Positions 1-7,700 of a stretch of 9,461 nt of DNA are shown piece by piece; positions within the stretch are counted from its first letter, which is position 1; each line of letters starts with the position of its first letter. The stretch is from Planctomycetaceae bacterium. Its GTDB lineage: Bacteria; Planctomycetota; MHYJ01; SBBU01. Position numbers and translations under genes: made by a program. Location: the NCBI GenBank assembly GCA_005239585.1, contig SBBU01000188.1:1-9461 (forward strand). The letters run 5' to 3'. The notes below the pieces were generated by a model. It had not been told where the DNA came from, did not search any database, and saw only the letters and a list, made by a program, of their open reading frames with translations.

Positions 1-711
1 AGATCAATCTGCCTTGCATTTGGGCGCGAGGGGGCAAGGGTAGCCGTAAATCATCCCGGTGAGAAAAAAAAGGCCCAAGAGGTGGTTCAAGGGGTAAAAT
101 CTGCGGGTGGAGATGCAATTGCTATAACAGCAGACGTCGGAGTCAAAAAACAAATCGACAGCATGGTGTCAGAAGTAATCAAGAAATGGAAACGGATCGA
201 CATTCTAGTCAATAATGCCGGGATCTGCCCCTTTGAGGAATTCACAAATATTTCAGAGGAGCTGTGGGAGAGGGTTAACAACGTAAACATGAAAGCTGTT
301 TTCTTTTGCTCGCAGACAGCGGCAAAACAAATGATAAAACAGAAAACTGGTGGTCGTATAATTTCTATAAGCTCAATCAGTGCGCTAGTTGGCGGCGCAC
401 TTCAAACCCACTACTGCCCCACCAAGGCTGGTGTTCGGTCGCTAATGCAGTCGCTTGCGATCGTACTGGGGCCGCATGGAATTACCTGCAATTCAATCCT
501 GCCGGGAACCATTCTTACAGATATCAACAGAAAGTGGTTTGTGGATAATCCAGATCAAAAAAAATATTTTGAGCGGCGCATCCCAGTTGGCCGGCTCGGA
601 AACCCAGACGAGATTGCTCCGGCAGTTCTCTTCCTCGCATCTGAAGAGGCCAGATACGTCAATGGAGCCGAGATACTTGTGGATGGTGGACTATATGTGA
701 ATCTGCAGTGA
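1..711 (+). CDS. L-rhamnose 1-dehydrogenase-like SDR oxidoreductase (5' truncated by window edge)
   Basis: Classical short-chain dehydrogenase/reductase, probably oxidising L-rhamnose to L-rhamnono-lactone with NAD(P)+ in the cytoplasm. The frame is open from base 1, giving 236 visible residues; the glycine-rich TGxxxGIG cofactor motif lies just outside, so roughly 15-20 residues are missing. Visible marks (window residues): NNAG at 71-74, catalytic Ser about 125 in SISSIS, and YxxxK with Tyr138 and Lys142. The stretches NNAGICPF, SSISALVGGA, the QTHYxPTKAG segment and the C-terminal LVDGGLYVNLQ closely resemble, from memory, the characterised RhaDH of Azotobacter vinelandii, more than generic FabG-type enzymes. 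The end of beta-strand 2 (VAVNH) has no acidic residue, which fits NADP+ or dual use. The rhmD gene 0.6 kb downstream on the same strand supports the rhamnose assignment. The alternative is L-KDR 4-dehydrogenase or another sugar SDR. Confidence 0.85.
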   Translation, partial: RSICLAFGREGARVAVNHPGEKKKAQEVVQGVKSAGGDAIAITADVGVKKQIDSMVSEVIKKWKRIDILVNNAGICPFEEFTNISEELWERVNNVNMKAVFFCSQTAAKQMIKQKTGGRIISISSISALVGGALQTHYCPTKAGVRSLMQSLAIVLGPHGITCNSILPGTILTDINRKWFVDNPDQKKYFERRIPVGRLGNPDEIAPAVLFLASEEARYVNGAEILVDGGLYVNLQ

Positions 712-751
712 TGCAATTGAATTCAACCAGTTAGTTAGTATTATTGCTCAC

Positions 752-895
752 ATGGAAAGAAAGCGTATTGGAAAGTTAAAGCAAGTCGTCAAGATCCCAA
801 GACTAGGAAAAATGGTATCGTTTGAACTTTACATGAAAAGACTACAAGCGTCTAGCCATGGCTGTAAGAATAAAAGTAGAAATCAAGTCACTTGA
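752..895 (+). CDS. Possible small ORF, 47 aa, unknown
   Basis: A short, very basic open frame (MERKRIGKLKQVVKIPRLGK at its start) fills much of the 146-bp gap after the SDR gene and overlaps the first 38 bases of the next gene in another frame. There is no Shine-Dalgarno site before its ATG and I recognise no family. In its favour, the downstream gene also lacks a ribosome binding site, so translational coupling would explain how that gene is started. Against it, the last dozen residues are just the out-of-frame reading of the next gene. It may be chance. Confidence 0.22.
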   Translation: MERKRIGKLKQVVKIPRLGKMVSFELYMKRLQASSHGCKNKSRNQVT

Positions 896-1289
896 AAAAA
901 CACCCTCTGCTGTAACAACCGTTGCACTGTTAAACAGCGGCTTTGAGTGTGAAAAACCCGAAGTTCTTGTCCCAATTAAGATTGCAGAATTATTAAGCTT
1001 CTATCCGCACATACCAAAGGAGACGCATGTCCAGAAATATGAGACACCTGCAGGAATGATCAAGATGCATTCAATTGAAGATTCAGTCCAAGTGTGCCCC
1101 ATTGTAAAGGGCAAAAAGACCAAATCGGTAAAGTGTACTCTGATAATATCAGAGATCGAAAAAGAGGTAATTATCAGCGATGTTGCTGTAGATAAACTGC
1201 GCATAAAAATAGATGAAGTTGGCGCATGCAAGTGGCATCTAAAGGGTGAAAAAATATCGAGACCCAGTGAAAGGCCGCAGTATTGGTAA
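858..1289 (+). CDS. Conserved hypothetical protein, possible clan AA (retropepsin-like) aspartic protease fold
   Basis: Soluble 143-aa protein without a signal peptide or membrane segment. Residues 23-29 read ALLNSGF, the place where retropepsin-like proteins have hydrophobic-hydrophobic-D-[ST]-G; here the catalytic Asp is Asn. The following pattern (PEVLVPIKIAELL, a YETPAG strand near 55-60, a late EVIISDVAVDKLRIKI segment and a terminal CKWHL) resembles, from memory, small archaeal and bacterial clan AA proteins of the AF_0612 type, several of which I recall as also having N in place of D. A catalytic role is therefore doubtful; a folded binding domain is as likely. The ATG at 858 is the only usual start after the in-frame stop at 834-836 and has no Shine-Dalgarno site. 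It lies between two rhamnose-pathway genes on the same strand, 33 bp before rhmD, so it is probably cotranscribed. I see no biochemical link to rhamnose. Confidence 0.75.
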   Translation: MAVRIKVEIKSLEKTPSAVTTVALLNSGFECEKPEVLVPIKIAELLSFYPHIPKETHVQKYETPAGMIKMHSIEDSVQVCPIVKGKKTKSVKCTLIISEIEKEVIISDVAVDKLRIKIDEVGACKWHLKGEKISRPSERPQYW

Positions 1290-1322
1290 TAACATCTTAG
1301 CCAGAAATCCTGAGAGAATAGG

Positions 1323-2501
1323 ATGAAAATAAATCAAGTCCGGGCATTTACTGTTGAATCAAAGGCACAATCCGCAGACTATCACCTGCAAGCCAAGGGT
1401 CACTGGATCGTTGACACGATAATCGCAAACCCCATGTCTGTTTATCCGGAATATAAAAAGAGCCGTACAAGCTGGGGGATCGGTGCCATGAGAACTGTTG
1501 TAGTCGAAATCGAAACAGATAAAGGTATTGTGGGAATCGGGGCAAGCATTGGAGGACCAGCTGCATGCTATATAATCGAACACCACCTGAAAAGATTTCT
1601 ATTGGGCAAAGACCCACGCGATATTGAAATAATTTGGGATCAGATGTGGAGGGCATCTCTTTATTACGGGAGAAAAGGACTCGCAATAATGGCAATCAGC
1701 GCCATTGACCTTGCTCTGTGGGATGTGCTTGGCAAGATGAGAAAAGAGCCTGTCTTTAATCTCATCGGTGGCAAGACCAAAGATCGAATCCCGATGTACG
1801 CGACGATGCCAAGGCCGGATTTTGCAAAGAAGATGGGGTTCTGGGGCGCAAAGCTGCCTCTGCCATACGGGCCTGCCGACGGCGAAGCGGGAATGAAGAA
1901 AAATATAGAGATAGTTGCTAAAGCGCGCAAGCAAGTCGGGCCTGACTATGAACTCATGCTCGACTGCTACATGGCCCTCAATGTCCCATATACAATCGAA
2001 CTTGCACGCAGAGTTGAACCTTACCGCGTCAAATGGATCGAGGAGTTTCTACATCCCGATGACTATGAAGGTCATTCTCAGGTAAGGGCTGCCGTCAAGT
2101 CTTGTCTGCTGACAACGGGCGAACATGAATATACCCGCTACGGTTTCAGGGAGCTGATAACAAGACGGTGTGTTGATATCGTCCAACCAGACGTTACATG
2201 GTGTGGAGGTCTGACTGAAGTCAGAAAAATTGCAGCAATGGCTGCAGCGTATGACATCCTTGTTGTCCCGCACGGAAGCAGTATCTTTAGCTATCACTTT
2301 GTATTGGCAAGCACCAGCTCACCATTCGCTGAATTTCTTGTCATGAGCAAAGGGGCAGATCGCATCGTTCCAATGTTTGGCGAACTCTTTGTAGATGAGC
2401 CTGTTCCTGTAAATGGTTATCTTGAACTGACTGACAAGCCCGGCTGGGGAGTAGAGTTAAACAGGAAATCCACTAAATTGGAACGACCTTTTCCCAGATA
2501 G
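1323..2501 (+). CDS. rhmD: L-rhamnonate dehydratase (enolase superfamily)
   Basis: Dehydrates L-rhamnonate to 2-keto-3-deoxy-L-rhamnonate (EC 4.2.1.90) using Mg2+. The 392-aa length is typical. It matches my memory of the E. coli RhmD sequence throughout: the N-terminal DYH with His21, HWIxDxI, ATP/ANPMS, SRxSxG with Arg48, then WCGGLT, VVPHGSS and a C-terminal DKPGxGVELN. Metal ligands of the enolase barrel are in place: Asp214 (LMLDCYM), Glu240 (KWIEE) and Glu267 (TGEH). His268 and His317 (VPHG) correspond to the catalytic histidines of RhmD. YfaW-type spacing is kept apart from one-residue indels. The ATG follows a weak purine-rich GAGAG at about 10 nt. The upstream RhaDH-like SDR supplies the preceding oxidation; the lactonase and KDR aldolase or dehydrogenase are not in view. 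Mandelate-racemase relatives with other sugar acids are possible, but the RhmD-specific motifs make this call strong. Confidence 0.93.
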   Translation: MKINQVRAFTVESKAQSADYHLQAKGHWIVDTIIANPMSVYPEYKKSRTSWGIGAMRTVVVEIETDKGIVGIGASIGGPAACYIIEHHLKRFLLGKDPRDIEIIWDQMWRASLYYGRKGLAIMAISAIDLALWDVLGKMRKEPVFNLIGGKTKDRIPMYATMPRPDFAKKMGFWGAKLPLPYGPADGEAGMKKNIEIVAKARKQVGPDYELMLDCYMALNVPYTIELARRVEPYRVKWIEEFLHPDDYEGHSQVRAAVKSCLLTTGEHEYTRYGFRELITRRCVDIVQPDVTWCGGLTEVRKIAAMAAAYDILVVPHGSSIFSYHFVLASTSSPFAEFLVMSKGADRIVPMFGELFVDEPVPVNGYLELTDKPGWGVELNRKSTKLERPFPR

Positions 2502-2523
2502 CTTCAAAGATCATGTGTTTGAG

Positions 2524-4023
2524 TTAATGTAGGTTGACTCCCATCTCTTTAAGGACCTGTCTTGCAACACTGCCGACAGAATCAGTTGATTTATATTTCT
2601 TATTTTTCAAACCTTCTGGAACTGAGTAAGAACTGGCATCATTAATAAGCTGTGCTATCTCTTTTGCATACTCTTTCGCATCAAGCAGACCTAATGCCAA
2701 TACTGCAGAACCTCTAACAAATGCAGATTCATCTTTTAAGAGCAAGGCTATCTGACCTGCGGCCTCCTTCGCTCCCAGCATACCCAGTGAAAGAGATGCT
2801 GCCCTTTTTACCCTTTTTGTCTCCTGATCATTTCCTGAGATCTGCAAGCAATCCAAAATCTCTTTAATGTATTCCTTCCCGCCAAAAATCCCTACGGCCC
2901 ATACAGCCTGCGCCCTACGAGACATGTCATTACTCTTCAAAAAGACTGCGATCTTGCTAAGGTACTCACTTGCTCCAAGCTTTGTTAGGGCTATTATTGC
3001 AGAGCGCGCTATGCCCTCGTTATCAGTCAATAGTAAAGCAATCTCCTTTGCATATTCTCTAGCGCCAAGCTCTGCAAGGGCAATAAGCGCTGCCTCTTTC
3101 CATATAGGAACATGTGACCTGAGAAGCTCTGCTATCTCTTTTGCGTGTTCTTTAGCGCCAAGCTTGATCAAATCACTCACAGCTATTACTACTCTGCTCT
3201 CTGTTTTGTCTAGGACGCTTTTGTTTCTTCCTTCGAGCATCTTTAGTGCTTTTTCGATCCGCGCCTTGCGCTCAGCAGATGTAAGTCTTGGATCATCCCT
3301 CACATATACTGATGGAGTACCGTCACTACTAACAGTTACTGCCTGATTACGTTGTGCGATAACTTTTCCCTGCTTGCCAGTTACCTCAAGAACGCCTGAG
3401 AAGATCTGAATTGTGGTCTTTTCACCATCCAAATCTACTTCAAAATCCACACTGTTGTTCGGATCAAATTCCAAGATCTTTATATCACAGCTCGGTGTTT
3501 GAATAAACGTCTTATCAACAGCTGGCTGCTTCTTATCTGACTTGAGATAAACCTGCATTTTTCCTTTTTCAAGTCTGAATTTGTTCGTCTCCAACTGGCT
3601 GACAACACTTCCGGCTGGAGCCTTGATAAAGCTGCCGTTAGAGAGTTCGACTTCAAAAGGCTTTGACTCTGATTGTCCCACCAGCAAGTATAGTCCAACT
3701 GTCAGAAGCACCGCGGCAGCAACACCAGCCAACGCAGTCAGCCAGAGCTTAACAACCTTGCTCCTACTGCTTCTCTCCCTATACCTTGCCTCATTATCTA
3801 TCGACTGAAGAATGCGACTACTCAGCTCTTCTGATGCAGTAGGTCTTATTTTCTGGTAATAATTATCAAGCGTGCTCAGGAGCGCTTTGCCGCGTTTTTC
3901 CACGGCCTGATTTCGACACCTTGGGCACTTGTCAAGGTGTTGAGAAACTAACGTGATCTCCCCTTGGTCCATTTCTCCCAGCAGATAAAGTTCTATCCTC
4001 TGGGTTACTTCAGAACATGTCAT
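2524..4023 (-). CDS. Membrane anti-sigma factor: zf-HC2 + TM + FecR-like + six HEAT-like repeats
   Basis: Probable regulator of the ECF sigma factor encoded just upstream. Residues 1-40 form an anti-sigma zinc finger with His29-x3-Cys33-x2-Cys36 (HLDKCPRC) and Cys3. A single hydrophobic helix spans about 93-116. Residues about 122-232 look like a FecR-type beta-rich domain, placed outside the membrane. A basic linker (about 246-270) leads to six units built on LGAKEYAKEIAxLL, starting near residues 288, 319, 349, 380, 416 and 447, a period of 30-31 residues with one of 36. These are HEAT/PBS-lyase-like helical hairpins. The 499-aa length is far more than the 80-250 aa of ordinary zf-HC2 anti-sigma factors; the fused HEAT array is the odd part. 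The start overlaps the sigma stop by one base (TAATG) and has a GGGAGG site, so translation is coupled. It converges on rhmD with only 22 bp between stops. Confidence 0.9.
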   Translation of the reverse strand: MTCSEVTQRIELYLLGEMDQGEITLVSQHLDKCPRCRNQAVEKRGKALLSTLDNYYQKIRPTASEELSSRILQSIDNEARYRERSSRSKVVKLWLTALAGVAAAVLLTVGLYLLVGQSESKPFEVELSNGSFIKAPAGSVVSQLETNKFRLEKGKMQVYLKSDKKQPAVDKTFIQTPSCDIKILEFDPNNSVDFEVDLDGEKTTIQIFSGVLEVTGKQGKVIAQRNQAVTVSSDGTPSVYVRDDPRLTSAERKARIEKALKMLEGRNKSVLDKTESRVVIAVSDLIKLGAKEHAKEIAELLRSHVPIWKEAALIALAELGAREYAKEIALLLTDNEGIARSAIIALTKLGASEYLSKIAVFLKSNDMSRRAQAVWAVGIFGGKEYIKEILDCLQISGNDQETKRVKRAASLSLGMLGAKEAAGQIALLLKDESAFVRGSAVLALGLLDAKEYAKEIAQLINDASSYSVPEGLKNKKYKSTDSVGSVARQVLKEMGVNLH

Positions 4024-4607
4024 TATTTATCCTCCCTTTCTTTTTCGATAACCTTCTCTCGCAAAATAGCATAGGCTCGTGAGAGAAGACTCGTAACCGT
4101 TCCTACAGGCTTACCAAGGGCCCTTGCAATCTCCGTACAACTCATTTGTTCCTGATGTTTCATCGCAAGAACGATCTGCATCTCGTACGGAAGTGTCTCT
4201 GTAAGGGATTGTACCCTTGCAAACCTTTCTTCACTCCCCGCCTTGCGTTTTTGCGGGTGTGCAACAGGCTCTGAGCTTATAGGGGCTCTATCAAGTGAAA
4301 TCTCTGTTCGCCTTGGGTTTTTCAGATAATCCTTGCACAGATTCGAGGTCAGAGTAAAAATCCATTTAGAAAAACCCTCGGGTCTCGTGCATTTATCTAG
4401 AGATCGGTATGCCCGCAAGAATGAATCCTGAACTATGTCCTCTGCAATATTGGGTTCTTTAACTCTCAAGATTACGAAACCATACAAAATTCCCTGATAA
4501 CGCAGGACAAGTCTTGAAAACGCCTCTTTTTGTCCGCTAAGACAAAGTCTAACAAGCTCCTTGTCTGAATATTCAACATTTGCATCGTCAGTCTCTCGGC
4601 CTCTCAT
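4023..4607 (-). CDS. RNA polymerase sigma factor, ECF (sigma-70 family)
   Basis: Directs RNA polymerase to a specific promoter set. The 194-aa protein has the two ECF domains: region 2 at about 26-97, with the AEDIVQDSFLRAYRSL core (55-70) and the FSKWIFTLTSNLCKDYL helix (79-95), and region 4 at about 134-186, with LPYEMQIVLAMKH and the helix-turn-helix SCTEIARALGKPVGTV (156-171). A lysine- and arginine-rich linker (118-131) joins them. The ATG at 4607 has no Shine-Dalgarno site and lies 2 nt after a promoter-like element that is shared with the HEAT-protein gene at 8216-9109, suggesting autoregulation and possibly a leaderless message. The downstream anti-sigma gene overlaps the stop codon by one base. 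The exact ECF group cannot be fixed by eye. Confidence 0.95.
   Translation of the reverse strand: MRGRETDDANVEYSDKELVRLCLSGQKEAFSRLVLRYQGILYGFVILRVKEPNIAEDIVQDSFLRAYRSLDKCTRPEGFSKWIFTLTSNLCKDYLKNPRRTEISLDRAPISSEPVAHPQKRKAGSEERFARVQSLTETLPYEMQIVLAMKHQEQMSCTEIARALGKPVGTVTSLLSRAYAILREKVIEKEREDK
4031..4036 (-). promoter_or_regulatory. Ribosome binding site of the anti-sigma gene
   Basis: On the minus strand GGGAGG stands 7 nt before the ATG, inside the last codons of the sigma gene. It fixes the anti-sigma start at the TAATG junction and shows that this genome uses Shine-Dalgarno sites where a gene is internal to an operon, unlike the first genes of the two minus-strand operons. Confidence 0.75.
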
Positions 4608-4609
4608 AG

Positions 4610-4638
4610 CTATAACGAATGAGGATAGATTTTACTGC
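4610..4638 (-). promoter_or_regulatory. Putative ECF promoter of the sigma/anti-sigma operon
   Basis: A 29-bp stretch, 24 bases of it identical to the one at 9115-9143. Read on the minus strand it starts with the fully shared block GCAGTAAAATC (-35 side), has a partly shared CCTCA in the middle, and ends with TCGTTA (-10 side, like the CGT-type -10 of many ECF sigma factors). The operon's ATG is 2 nt beyond it. The obvious candidate recogniser is the sigma factor it precedes. Exact -35 limits are uncertain. Confidence 0.6.
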
Positions 4639-4640
4639 GA

Positions 4641-4659
4641 TGAATTGCAAAGCAATTCA
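4641..4659. repeat. Perfect inverted repeat next to the sigma promoter
   Basis: TGAATTGC-AAA-GCAATTCA, an 8-bp perfect stem with a 3-base loop, two bases upstream of the -35 side of the sigma promoter. No T-tract follows on the minus strand and none is clear on the plus strand, so it is a poor intrinsic terminator. An operator, or a weak barrier between the secreted-protein operon and the sigma operon, is possible. The promoter at 9115-9143 has no counterpart. Confidence 0.45.
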
Positions 4660-4712
4660 CTTACTGAAATTGTCTCTGTACTGATAAATAATCCTGAGAT
4701 GCACCAGAACTG

Positions 4713-4729
4713 AAAAACACTAGGCAGTG
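4713..4729 (-). terminator. Weak candidate terminator of the secreted-protein gene
   Basis: Just after the stop at 4737 the minus strand reads CACT-GCCT-AGTG followed by TTTTT. The stem is only 4 bp, so efficiency is doubtful, but placement and the T-run fit an intrinsic terminator. Confidence 0.3.
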
Positions 4730-4736
4730 AGCAACT

Positions 4737-7700
4737 TTATTGAGCTGTGCTGGTCACAACGTTAGATGGTTGGCCGCCAGACCAGCCCTTGACGTAATAG
4801 TAATATGTAGTTCCACCTGCTAACCCATTATCTGTGAGACTCGTTGCTGCTGTATATCCTATGTATGTAAAATTCACACCATCGATCGATCTGTAGACCA
4901 TATAGTAGGCGCTCGTTGTCCCACTTATCGTCAGCGTCACACTACGTGAACTGCCTGTTGCCGACAAGACCGGCGCTGGTGTAGTAAAATTTGTCTCTGA
5001 CGAATAGTTACTTACTCCATTCTTTGCAGCGTTCGCAAACCTCATTCTGAATGTGTAACTGGTACCCGCAGTTAACTGTGCCTTTATTAATGCCACCTGT
5101 GTCGTGTTTGCTATCTCGCTAAATGTGCTCTGCCCCGGACTCTTCATCTCTACAAGTGCATTTGGATAATTTAAGGGATTAAACGGAATCCAGCTGATCC
5201 CCGTCGCTGATGTCAATCCTATCCCGCTACTTGCCACCATTGGTGTTGTTGTGCTTGCCGTAGGTGAAACACTTGCAGTTGCATTCGAAAATAGACTGTA
5301 TCCACCTTTTCCATCACTATACCTTATCCTGTAACTGTGGCTTCCCCCCTGCACTAGATCTATATAGCTCGTGCTATGTCCTGCTATGCTTGCTGTCTGT
5401 ATAAAGCCACCCCCAGAGTCCCGCTCTATCAATACCGATATCCCATTTGTACCTGTCGTGTTCCATGTCACTGTTATGCTATTCGTCTGCCCGGATGTCA
5501 CTGCAGCACTTGTGGTTGTGGTAACCGCCATCGTCATTCTATCAATTATGTTAGAATATTTGCTGTACTTTGTGTTACTGCTATCTGTAAATCGTATCCT
5601 GTAATAATATGTCTTCCCGGGTACCACTGTGTCATCTGCATAACTCGTCACTCCTGTATACGACTTGGCTATCTCGCCAAAACTCATATTTGTGTATCCC
5701 CTTTCTATCGCTACTTGCCCCGGCGGTGTGGGACCCCATGATAACGATATTGAAAAACCCGCTGCTGCACTCACTGACAATGTCGGTGTAATCGCTCCCG
5801 GCGTTACTGGTACTGGATTTGAATTCGTCCCTACCACACTTCCTCCAGAGTCCTTACTCGCTTGCACATAATAACTGTAATTTATCCCTGCTACTACGGT
5901 ATTGTCTGTATATGTCCTTGCATTTGTTACTGTGGTTAATAACACTCCTCCCCTATAGACCCTCCAGTATGGCGATGATCCTCCTGTCCAGTTTAATGTT
6001 ACACTTTGATACGTCCCATCTGATACCGCCGATAGTGCTGGGGCCGCTGTGCTAAAGTTTATTACGTTTATTGTTATTAAAGTGCTATCTGTCTGCCCCT
6101 TGTCGTCCGTCACCCTAAGTGTTACTGTATTTGCCCCCGCTGTATTATATGTGTGTGTTACGCCTCCGGGTGTACTGCTCGTGATCTCATACCCTGCTGT
6201 GGTGGTGTAATCTAGCTCGAATTTCACTATGTTTACCTCTGTTTCCTTTCCTGAATATGTGATTGTTACCGGGTTCCCGGTGGAGACTGCTGTGCCGCTA
6301 ACTTTCAAATCTCCCTTGGGCAATCTTGGATCCGTCGAGTAATGGTTTACTACTGCCAATATATCTTCGATCCCTACCTTGTTTGATTTGTCAAAATCAT
6401 ATGCGGGATCATAGTACAAATCTCCGGGTACCCAGCCATATTTTGAAACCACGGCCAAAATATCTTCAATGCCAACTTTATCATTTCCATCAAAATCATA
6501 CTTGTATGGCTTGGTGATCTTTATTGAACGTGTTATTGTGTTATTACCTTCTCTGGCCTCTGAGATCGCATTCAATGAATCTACAGTTACCGTGAGCGCA
6601 TATGCACCATCCGCGAGTGTTGAAGGGACTGACAGATCAATTCTACTGAAATCTGTTGCGCCGGCAACCAGATCGCTAATATCACGACTAGATAATAACA
6701 ATGGACTCGGGAGCGATCCTCCTGATAATGCATAGTTGACTTTTATCGTGCTCGGTGAAGTTGACTGACCTCCCAGGTTAGATACCGCATCAAGCACTGT
6801 CAATGTCTTGCCTTGTTCAGTCTGCATTGGTACCCACAGGTCGCTGATGACTAGATCTCTTCCTACTGTTACTGTCAAATAGGTCCATGCTGACCCACTT
6901 GTGCTTGAACCTATTGCCTTGGCCTTTATTGTATAAACACCCGGGGCACTCCATGTGTGCGATACTGGTACTGTAGTACCAGAGGGTGCAAGAGCAGTTG
7001 TTGTCGTTGATCCATCGCCCCAATCAACAAAGTAACTAGACTGACCAACAAAAGTTGTTGTTGTAAGTGAAAGGTCATAAGAATTTCCGACCCCTCCAAC
7101 AATTGAACCATTTAAAATCGGTGCATTAGGGCGCAGGTGATTATGTATATAGAGTGTAGGATCTCCTAACAATAAATGACCGTACATATACCCGCTAAAG
7201 TATCCGCGCCTAGTCCAGAAGCTTTTTATACCCGATCCAAGGCTTGCGGTCTCTCTCAGACCATTGTACCAAGATGAATCTATAGCACCCGCCCACGTAG
7301 TAGTTGTAGACCCAAATGAGCCGAGTCCATGTGTATCACCAAATATCAAAGCCTCCCCTTCAGAATCACCATGTAGAAAGTTAAACGAAGCACACCCATT
7401 TACAAATGTGAAATGAGTCTTAAGATTATAATTAAATATCTCACTTCCGCTAAAAACCCCTGAGTGACCCATTATATACATACTTTCGTATCGAGCTGGT
7501 CTGAAAGGTCCAATATCTGTTGTTACGTCATTGTAAATGAGATGCATTAAATATTCATTATTATTCAAGGTCCAGGTCCAATCACTAGAGTTTGCATAAT
7601 TATATGCACGGATAGGCAGGCTAAGATTTCCGGTCCTGTACGCATGATTTTTGTTAAAGTAATTTTGTATCACTCCTACCTCTGTACGCCCACCGTAAGA

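Noticed and set aside
2502..2523. Bidirectional terminator between rhmD and the anti-sigma gene
   Set aside because: The 22-bp gap contains no stem or T-run.
2867..3346. 159-codon plus-strand frame opposite the anti-sigma gene
   Set aside because: It is the mirror of the repeated HEAT units; its repetitive Ala/Ser/Leu text follows from the sense repeats.
5371..6735. Several open frames of 60-120 codons on the plus strand
   Set aside because: They are antisense to the FN3/PKD/dockerin-like region, have Cys/Leu/Ser-rich low-quality translations and no start signals.
6965..6982. Inverted repeat CTGGTAC-TGTA-GTACCAG
   Set aside because: It lies inside the first PKD domain coding sequence with no T-run; probably chance within a Thr/Val/Pro-rich stretch.
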